Positions 6,692 to 11,620 of a DNA stretch of 11,620 nt are shown piece after piece. Below the pieces are notes generated by a model. The model saw nothing but the letters and a program-made list of their open reading frames with translations, made no database searches and had not been told where the DNA came from. Origin of the DNA: an uncultured Lachnospiraceae bacterium. GTDB taxonomy: Bacteria; Bacillota_A; Clostridia; Lachnospirales; Lachnospiraceae. The position numbers and the translations under genes are program-made. Within the stretch, counting starts at the first letter, position 1, and the number at the start of each line of letters is the position of its first letter. The stretch spans positions 1-11,620 of the forward strand of contig CADBNG010000304.1 of the NCBI GenBank assembly GCA_902795985.1, given 5' to 3'.

Positions 6692-7302
6692 CCGGGATAA
6701 TCGATTACGGGGTAGGCAACATGTTCTCCCTCAAAAGCTCCTTTGCCGCCATCGGACAGGAGGCTTTTGCAAGCGGGGATATCCGTGAACTGGAGAAGGC
6801 CGACCGGCTTGTCCTGCCGGGGGTCGGCGCGTTCCGTGACGCGGCGGCAAAGCTGAAGGAAAACTCACTGGATGAATTCGTTCTTCGTTCCGCGGATAAA
6901 GGAATCCCCATCCTCGGGATCTGCCTCGGCATGCAGCTCCTTTTTGAAAAGAGCTATGAATACGGGGAATATGAAGGCCTGAAACTGATCCCCGGGGAAG
7001 TCGTCGCGATGGAAGGGCGGATCCGGAACGATCTGAAAATCCCCCATATCGGCTGGAATGCCCTGATCCTGAAAAAAAGATCCCCGCTGTTTTCAGAGAT
7101 TCAAAACGGGGACTGCACCTATTTTGTGCATTCTTACTTTGCCTCCGGCTGTGATCCGTATGTGATCGCGACAACGGAATACGATATCGAACTGACCGCA
7201 GCCGTAGCGCGTGAAAATGTCTATGGATGTCAGTTCCATCCGGAAAAGAGCGGCGACGTGGGACTTTCGATCTTACGTGCCTTTACCCGCATGGAGCGCT
7301 GA
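6688..7302 (+). CDS. hisH: imidazole glycerol phosphate synthase, glutaminase subunit HisH
   Basis: A class I glutamine amidotransferase that hydrolyses glutamine and channels ammonia to HisF, three genes' worth of sequence downstream. The 204-residue length is normal. The catalytic triad is visible: Cys79 in GICLGMQLLF, and His184 and Glu186 in CQFHPEKSG. IDYGVGN at the N-terminus, LPGVGAF (which contributes the oxyanion region) and YFVHSYF are HisH signatures. GGGAG within the end of hisB (6676-6680) acts as ribosome site, and the ATG overlaps the hisB stop by 4 nt. The gene is separated from hisF by hisA, a common arrangement. Confidence 0.98.
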   Translation: MTGIIDYGVGNMFSLKSSFAAIGQEAFASGDIRELEKADRLVLPGVGAFRDAAAKLKENSLDEFVLRSADKGIPILGICLGMQLLFEKSYEYGEYEGLKLIPGEVVAMEGRIRNDLKIPHIGWNALILKKRSPLFSEIQNGDCTYFVHSYFASGCDPYVIATTEYDIELTAAVARENVYGCQFHPEKSGDVGLSILRAFTRMER

Positions 7303-7324
7303 AACCAGAAGAGAGGAGACCTGT

Positions 7325-8038
7325 ATGATCCTGTTCCCGGCGATCGATCTTGTCGGCGGAAAGGCCGTCCGGCTTTATAAAGGCAATTACCAGGAAATGA
7401 CCGTTTACAGCGATCATCCCGAAGAGATTGCTGCGGATTTCGTTTCGAAAGGGACGCCGCATATCCATATTGTCGATCTGGAAGGAGCCAAAAACGGGGA
7501 TACGCCGAACCTGGAGACCGTCCTGAAGATCAAGGAGACCTCCGGAGCGTTCTGCGAGATCGGCGGAGGCATCCGTACAATGGAGGTGCTGGACCGTTAT
7601 CTGGGATCCGGGATTGACCGGGCTATCATCGGGACCGCTGCTGTTACGGATGAAGCTTTTCTCCGGAAGGCACTGGACCGATACGCAGAGAGGATTGCGG
7701 TCGGCGTAGATGTTAAGGACGGCCTGGTATGCATCAAAGGCTGGCTTGAGAGCTCCGGCCTTCAGCTGGTCCCTTTCATCCGGCATCTTCAGGAAATGGG
7801 TGTCCGTACGGTCATCTGCACCGATATATCCAAAGACGGGGCAATGCAGGGCACAAACCGGGAAATGTACCGGAAACTCAACCGGGAGTTTTCCCTGCAG
7901 ATCACATCTTCGGGCGGGATCAGTTCGCTGGATGATCTCCGATATCTTGCGGAGCTCGGCATGTACGGCGCGATTATCGGGAAAGCCTATTATACCGGCG
8001 CAATCGATCTGAAAGAAGCAGCAGAGGCGGTGCAATGA
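7325..8038 (+). CDS. hisA: ProFAR isomerase HisA
   Basis: A (beta/alpha)8-barrel that isomerises ProFAR to PRFAR, the fourth step of the pathway. The 237-residue length is typical. Catalytic Asp8 lies in FPAIDLVGGKAVRL and Asp129 in VGVDVKDG. Phosphate-binding loops appear as CEIGGGIRT and TSSGGISS, and TDISKDGAMQGTN is characteristic. The same frame is open 114 nt further upstream into hisH, but the ATG at 7325 is chosen because AGGAG (7314-7318) precedes it at good spacing and the protein then begins with the conserved MILFPAIDL. The stop TGA overlaps the hisF ATG (ATGA, 8035-8038). Confidence 0.98.
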   Translation: MILFPAIDLVGGKAVRLYKGNYQEMTVYSDHPEEIAADFVSKGTPHIHIVDLEGAKNGDTPNLETVLKIKETSGAFCEIGGGIRTMEVLDRYLGSGIDRAIIGTAAVTDEAFLRKALDRYAERIAVGVDVKDGLVCIKGWLESSGLQLVPFIRHLQEMGVRTVICTDISKDGAMQGTNREMYRKLNREFSLQITSSGGISSLDDLRYLAELGMYGAIIGKAYYTGAIDLKEAAEAVQ

Positions 8039-8793
8039 TTACAAAACGGATCATCCCCTGTCTGGACGTAAGGGACGGCAGGGTCGTAAAGGGAATCAAT
8101 TTCGAAGGATTAAGAGATGTCGCTTCACCGGTCGAACTGGCAAAGTATTACAGCAGCGCCGGCGCGGACGAGCTCGTCTTTTATGATATTACGGCTTCGG
8201 CGGAAGGCCGCGCGCTGTTCTCCGATATTCTGACAGAGACCGCGAAAAGCGTTTTTATTCCGCTTACCGTCGGCGGCGGGATCAACACCGTCGATGACTT
8301 TGACCGGGTCCTGAAATGCGGCGCCGATAAAGTCAGTGTGAACTCCGGGGCGATCCGGGATCCTTCCCTGGTTGGGAAAGCCGCCAAAGTCTACGGGGAC
8401 CAGTGCGTTGTCCTGTCCGCGGATATTAAGCGGGTTGACGGACGTTTCTGCATCTTTGCGAAGGGCGGCCGGGAGAATACCGGGATGGAAGCCATTGAAT
8501 GGATAAGGCGCTGCGTCGGAGAGGGCGCCGGAGAAATCGTCGTTAATTCGATGGATACTGACGGCGTAAAGGACGGCTTTGACCTGGAACTGCTGGATAA
8601 GGTCTGCGAGGCAGTCAACGTTCCGGTGATCGCCTCCGGCGGCGCCGGTTCCGTGGAAGATTTTATCCGTCTGTTTCAGGCCCTGCCGAAAGTGGATGCC
8701 GGCCTGGCAGCCTCCGTTTTCCATTTCGGGGAAATCCGGATCCGTGATCTGAAGCAGGCCATGAAAGAACACAGTATTCCCGTCAGAATGTGA
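8035..8793 (+). CDS. hisF: imidazole glycerol phosphate synthase, cyclase subunit HisF
   Basis: The barrel partner of HisH. It uses the ammonia delivered through its core to convert PRFAR to imidazole-glycerol phosphate and AICAR, the latter returning to purine synthesis. At 252 residues it is full length. Catalytic Asp11 is in [17 protein letters not shown] and Asp130 in [17 protein letters not shown] and IASGGAGS are the phosphate loops, and [14 protein letters not shown] is diagnostic. Its start overlaps the hisA stop by 4 nt, so translation is probably coupled. HisA and HisF share an ancestor by duplication, and the adjacent pair here reflects that. It is 8 nt ahead of hisIE. Confidence 0.98.
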   Translation: MITKRIIPCLDVRDGRVVKGINFEGLRDVASPVELAKYYSSAGADELVFYDITASAEGRALFSDILTETAKSVFIPLTVGGGINTVDDFDRVLKCGADKVSVNSGAIRDPSLVGKAAKVYGDQCVVLSADIKRVDGRFCIFAKGGRENTGMEAIEWIRRCVGEGAGEIVVNSMDTDGVKDGFDLELLDKVCEAVNVPVIASGGAGSVEDFIRLFQALPKVDAGLAASVFHFGEIRIRDLKQAMKEHSIPVRM

Positions 8794-8801
8794 GGAAGAG
8801 T

Positions 8802-9455
8802 ATGAAAATTGAAATGGATCAACTGAAATTCGATGAAAAAGGGCTGATTCCCGCCATCGTCATCAATGATAAGACCGGAAAAGTCCTGATGCTGGCATAT
8901 ATGAACCGGGAAAGCCTTCAGATTTCCCTGGAGAAAAAAATGACCTGTTTTTATTCCCGTTCCCGGCAGGAACTGTGGCTGAAGGGCGAAACCAGCGGGA
9001 ATTACCAGCATATCGTTTCCATTACGGCGGACTGCGACCAGGATACGCTTCTTATCCGCGTGAACCCGGACGGACCGGCCTGTCATCTCGGGACCGAGTC
9101 CTGTTTCGAATATCCGCTGCTGGAAGGCGGTTCCGAAGAAAACTTTGCGCTGGAAGATCTGGCGGAACTGATCCGCGGCCGGAAGACCGAACCGAAAGAA
9201 GGATCCTATACAACCTATCTTTTCGAAAAAGGGCTGGATAAAATCCTCAAAAAAGTAGGAGAGGAATCCACGGAAGTCATAATCGCCGCAAAGGCCGAAG
9301 ACAAAAAAGAAACGATCTATGAGATCGCGGATCTGGTTTATCATGTCATGGTGCTGATGATTGAGGCCGGCATTTCCACGGAAGATATCCGTAAAGAACT
9401 GGCTTCCCGTCATGTGATCGATCATAAAATCAAACAGGAGAAGATGACAGAGTAA
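8802..9455 (+). CDS. hisIE: bifunctional PRA-CH / PRA-PH (HisI-HisE fusion)
   Basis: Carries out steps 3 and 2 on one chain of 217 residues. The N-terminal cyclohydrolase (about 1-110) has DCDQD with Asp77, Cys78, Asp79 and Asp81, plus Cys94 and Cys101 in [10 protein letters not shown] for zinc. The C-terminal pyrophosphohydrolase (about 116-206) has the MazG-like acidic helices, with Glu154, Glu155 and Glu158 in GEESTEV and Glu174 and Asp177 in [10 protein letters not shown]. An in-frame GTG at 8790 would overlap the hisF stop, but ATG 8802 is preferred because GAGGAAG (8792-8798) then serves as its ribosome site. It is the last gene of the operon and is followed by a terminator. Confidence 0.97.
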   Translation: MKIEMDQLKFDEKGLIPAIVINDKTGKVLMLAYMNRESLQISLEKKMTCFYSRSRQELWLKGETSGNYQHIVSITADCDQDTLLIRVNPDGPACHLGTESCFEYPLLEGGSEENFALEDLAELIRGRKTEPKEGSYTTYLFEKGLDKILKKVGEESTEVIIAAKAEDKKETIYEIADLVYHVMVLMIEAGISTEDIRKELASRHVIDHKIKQEKMTE

Positions 9456-9505
9456 TCCGCCTGGTCCATGCCGCCGGATCTGTGTTCCCCTTTGATCGGA
9501 CCGTT

Positions 9506-9530
9506 AAAGGCCGGAAGGCCTTTTCTTTGC
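9506..9530 (+). terminator. intrinsic terminator of the his operon
   Basis: AAAGGCC (9506-9512) and GGCCTTT (9517-9523) form a perfect 7-bp stem closed by GGAA, a GNRA-type tetraloop, followed by TTTTCTTTGCTT. It lies 50 nt after the hisIE stop and just before the next promoter, so it should separate the his operon from the lipoprotein-glyS unit. Confidence 0.8.
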
Positions 9531-9559
9531 TTGCGATAAAGGACATTTACTGTTATACT
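9531..9559 (+). promoter_or_regulatory. extended -10 promoter of the lipoprotein-glyS unit
   Basis: TTGCGA (9531-9536, 4 of 6 matches) and TATACT (9554-9559, 5 of 6 matches) are 17 bp apart, and TG at 9551-9552 gives the TGN extension. The expected transcript start is near 9566. This matters for gene calling: the lipoprotein frame is open back to 9482, but any start before 9566 would lie upstream of the message. No T-box leader fits between this promoter and glyS. Confidence 0.7.
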
Positions 9560-9579
9560 ATCGGAATATATGGAACGGA

Positions 9580-9591
9580 AAAACCGGTTTT
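9580..9591. promoter_or_regulatory. 12-bp perfect palindrome in the lipoprotein leader
   Basis: AAAACCGGTTTT is fully self-complementary. It lies about 15-26 nt after the predicted transcript start and before both candidate start codons (9596 and 9617). It could be a repressor site, but as RNA it cannot fold back on itself without a loop. I do not recognise it as a known operator. Confidence 0.3.
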
Positions 9592-9616
9592 ATCCATGGA
9601 TACTGTGCCGAAAATC

Positions 9617-10261
9617 ATGAATAAACGTTGGTTTCTGCCCTGCCTTCTGACTGCCGTACTGGCATGCTTCCTGCTTTCCGCATGCGGTTCCGGGAAAGAG
9701 GCTTCGGCTACGACATTTGAACTGAATAAAGACGGTTCCATCACCCATACGATTATCGAAACCGTGGGCGAGGAAGCGGATGAAAATACGGTGCGGAGCT
9801 TTATTGAGCAGCTGGTTGCCGATTATTCTGCAGCGAAGGAGGAAGCTCCGGTACGGATCGACAGCGTCCGCAAGGAGCCCGATGGGATCTTCCGGGTGCA
9901 GATGACGTATCAGTCAATCGAAGACTATGCGCGTTTCAACGGTGTCAAAGCTTTCAACGGCTCCATGGCTGATGCCCTTTCGGCCGGCTTTGATTTTTCA
10001 AAGCTCTGCCTGGCGGATTCCGGACTGGCAGTTTCCGGCTATACGCTTCCCGCGGAATATCCGGATTTTTCGGTCCTGATCCTTCAGGAGGCGATGGACG
10101 TACGGCTTCCGTTTAAGGCAATTCTGGCTTCGGAGGACATCGTCCGGAACGACGGCGGTTCCTATACCATCAGTACCAACACGGCAGAAGGCATTCCGGA
10201 TGTCTTTCAGTCGGTCAATACCGGATACTCTTATCTGGTCTATCATAACAATAACGAATAG
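9617..10261 (+). CDS. lipoprotein of unknown function
   Basis: I do not recognise this protein. It begins with a lipoprotein signal: basic MNKRW, a hydrophobic stretch, then LLSAC with Cys23 as the expected lipidated residue, so it should be anchored on the outer face of the membrane. The mature part of about 190 residues starts with a short Gly/Ser/Lys linker. Next comes a beta-like segment (TFELNKDGSITHTIIE), an acidic helix around ENTVRSFIEQLVADYS, and mixed alpha/beta sequence to the end. No catalytic motif or repeat is visible. The start is uncertain: ATG 9596 is also possible, and neither has a good ribosome site. I chose 9617 for the compact signal peptide. It lies 15 nt ahead of glyS and is probably co-transcribed with it. 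Confidence 0.8.
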   Translation: MNKRWFLPCLLTAVLACFLLSACGSGKEASATTFELNKDGSITHTIIETVGEEADENTVRSFIEQLVADYSAAKEEAPVRIDSVRKEPDGIFRVQMTYQSIEDYARFNGVKAFNGSMADALSAGFDFSKLCLADSGLAVSGYTLPAEYPDFSVLILQEAMDVRLPFKAILASEDIVRNDGGSYTISTNTAEGIPDVFQSVNTGYSYLVYHNNNE

Positions 10262-10276
10262 AAGGGAAAGCTGAAC

Positions 10277-11620
10277 ATGGAAAAAACAATGGACAAGATT
10301 GTGGCCCTGGCAAAATCCAGAGGTTTTATCTACCCGGGATCCGAGATCTACGGCGGACTGGCCAACACCTGGGATTACGGTCCCATCGGCGTTGAGCTCA
10401 AGAACAACGTGAAAAAAGCCTGGTGGCAGAAATTCGTTACCGAGAATCCCTATAACGTCGGTGTGGACTGCGCCATCCTGATGAATCCCCAGACATGGGT
10501 CGCTTCGGGCCATCTCGGAAGCTTTTCCGATCCCCTGATGGACTGCCGGGAATGCAAGGAACGTTTCCGTGCGGATAAGCTGATCGAAGACTTCTGCGCG
10601 GACAACGGAATTGAACTCGAAGGCAGCGTGGACGGATGGAGCCAGGAGGAGATGACGGACTTTATCGAAAAGCACCAGATTCCCTGTCCTTCCTGCGGAA
10701 AGCACAACTTTACGGAGATCCGTCAGTTCAACCTGATGTTCAAGACGTTTCAGGGTGTTACGGAAGACGCGAAGAACACCGTATACCTGCGTCCGGAAAC
10801 CGCCCAGGGCATTTTCGTGAACTTCAAAAATGTTCAGAGAACCTCCCGGAAAAAGATTCCTTTCGGCATTGCGCAGATCGGAAAATCCTTCCGGAATGAG
10901 ATCACGCCCGGAAACTTCACCTTCCGTACCCGGGAATTCGAGCAGATGGAGCTGGAGTTCTTCTGCGAACCCGATACCGATCTGGAATGGTTTACCTATT
11001 GGCGTTCCTATTGCATCGACTGGCTGAAGAGCCTCGGAATGAAGGAAGAAGAGCTTCGCGCGAGGGACCATTCCAAGGAAGAGCTTTCCTTCTACAGCAA
11101 GGCGACGACAGACCTTGAGTTCTTATTCCCCTTCGGCTGGGGCGAACTCTGGGGTATTGCCGACCGTACGGATTATGACCTTACGCAGCACATCAATGTT
11201 TCGGGCGAAGATCTTTCCTATTTTGACGATGTAAAGAATGCCCGGTATATTCCGTATGTAATTGAACCGTCCTTGGGTGCGGACCGTGTGGTTCTGGCTT
11301 TCCTCTGCAGTGCCTATGATGAGGAAGTCCTGGATGCGGAGCGCAACGACGTCCGTACAGTCATGCATTTCCATCCGGCTCTGGCGCCGGTTAAGATCGC
11401 GGTGCTGCCGCTTTCCAAGAAGCTGAACGACGGCGCGGAACCGATCTTTGCGAACCTCTGCAAAAAGTACAACTGCGAATATGACGACCGCGGAAATATC
11501 GGCAAAAGATACCGCCGTCAGGATGAGATCGGAACGCCGTATTGCGTAACGTATGATTTCGATTCGGAAGAAGACCGCTGCGTCACCATCCGCGAGAGAG
11601 ATACGATGGACCAGGTCCGG
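10277..11620 (+). CDS. glyS: glycyl-tRNA synthetase, single-chain dimeric type (3' end cut by window)
   Basis: Class II synthetase that charges tRNA-Gly in the cytoplasm. The frame is open from ATG 10277 to the window edge, giving 448 codons. The family is about 460 residues, so only a short tail should be missing. It is the homodimeric type, not the alpha2beta2 GlyQ/GlyS type. Signatures are [32 protein letters not shown], a zinc-like pair of knuckles (Cys90/Cys93 and Cys137/Cys140), [11 protein letters not shown], motif 2 in SFRNEITP through [14 protein letters not shown], and motif 3 [14 protein letters not shown]. The anticodon-binding domain starts near [17 protein letters not shown] (10264-10267) lies 9 nt before the ATG. 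It is 15 nt after the lipoprotein gene. Confidence 0.97.
   Translation, partial: MEKTMDKIVALAKSRGFIYPGSEIYGGLANTWDYGPIGVELKNNVKKAWWQKFVTENPYNVGVDCAILMNPQTWVASGHLGSFSDPLMDCRECKERFRADKLIEDFCADNGIELEGSVDGWSQEEMTDFIEKHQIPCPSCGKHNFTEIRQFNLMFKTFQGVTEDAKNTVYLRPETAQGIFVNFKNVQRTSRKKIPFGIAQIGKSFRNEITPGNFTFRTREFEQMELEFFCEPDTDLEWFTYWRSYCIDWLKSLGMKEEELRARDHSKEELSFYSKATTDLEFLFPFGWGELWGIADRTDYDLTQHINVSGEDLSYFDDVKNARYIPYVIEPSLGADRVVLAFLCSAYDEEVLDAERNDVRTVMHFHPALAPVKIAVLPLSKKLNDGAEPIFANLCKKYNCEYDDRGNIGKRYRRQDEIGTPYCVTYDFDSEEDRCVTIRERDTMDQVR

Noticed and set aside
7211..7324. A longer HisA N-terminus starting inside hisH
   Set aside because: The frame is open, but the added residues are not HisA-like. AGGAG at 7314-7318 and the conserved MILFPAIDL point to ATG 7325.
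1893..9519. CCGGAAGGC occurring near alr, within hisA (7663-7671) and in the his terminator, as a dispersed repeat family
   Set aside because: CCGGAA words are abundant throughout this DNA from its codon usage, and the copies share no flanking sequence, so chance is the simplest reading.
9482..9616. Extended lipoprotein start at GTG 9482
   Set aside because: It would run through the his terminator and the promoter at 9531-9559, and would bury the lipoprotein signal sequence behind about 45 unrelated residues.
9998..11071. A 357-codon open frame on the minus strand across the lipoprotein and glyS
   Set aside because: It lies antisense to a clear GlyRS frame with all class II motifs, has no recognisable protein sequence or ribosome site, and its openness follows from the codon pattern of the + strand genes. 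The same applies to other long minus-strand frames, for example 2318-3073, 7283-8035, 8125-8772 and 8676-9425.
1..11620. Mobile element, CRISPR array, defence system or prophage
   Set aside because: No transposase, integrase, long terminal inverted repeats, regular spaced repeats or effector-like genes are visible. Gene content and style are uniform and housekeeping throughout.

Overview
The window looks like chromosomal DNA of a Bacillota (Firmicutes) bacterium, most likely a moderately GC-rich Clostridia such as a Lachnospiraceae relative. This rests on strong GGAGG-type ribosome binding sites, TTGACA/TATAAT-type promoters, a short-form HisG paired with HisZ, a fused HisIE, and a single-chain glycyl-tRNA synthetase. 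Taxonomy is inferred from these traits only. All supported genes are on the + strand and there are no mobile elements, CRISPR arrays, rRNAs or tRNAs.

Region 1 (1-1881): after a short unassigned stretch, an extended -10 promoter (87-115) drives a small operon. It encodes a seven-helix membrane protein resembling the DUF4203/TM7SF3-like group and, 18 nt downstream, alanine racemase (alr), which supplies D-alanine for cell wall synthesis.

Region 2 (1882-2083): this control region holds a long-range inverted repeat, a perfect 10-bp palindrome and a promoter. The promoter spacer and -10 are filled by three 8-bp-phased TAGCAT units bounded by inverted CTTTAG/CTAAAG arms. I read the array as the his operon operator, possibly for a TrpR-family HisR/YerC-type repressor.

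Region 3 (2084-9455): a compact operon hisZ-hisG-hisD-hisC-hisB-hisH-hisA-hisF-hisIE encodes nine proteins for every step of histidine biosynthesis from PRPP and ATP except histidinol-phosphate phosphatase. Gaps are 8-27 nt, with ATGA stop/start overlaps at hisB/hisH and hisA/hisF. Key catalytic residues are present in every enzyme checked, so the pathway looks functional. A hairpin with a GGAA loop and T-rich tail (9506-9530) ends the operon.

Region 4 (9531-11620): a new extended -10 promoter follows immediately, with a 12-bp perfect palindrome in its leader. It drives an unrecognised lipoprotein and, 15 nt later, glycyl-tRNA synthetase, which runs off the window end after 448 codons.

Most of the window is well-understood housekeeping metabolism. 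I do not see a new defence or mobile system. The items most worth a second look are the phased operator before hisZ, the unknown lipoprotein ahead of glyS and the membrane protein ahead of alr.
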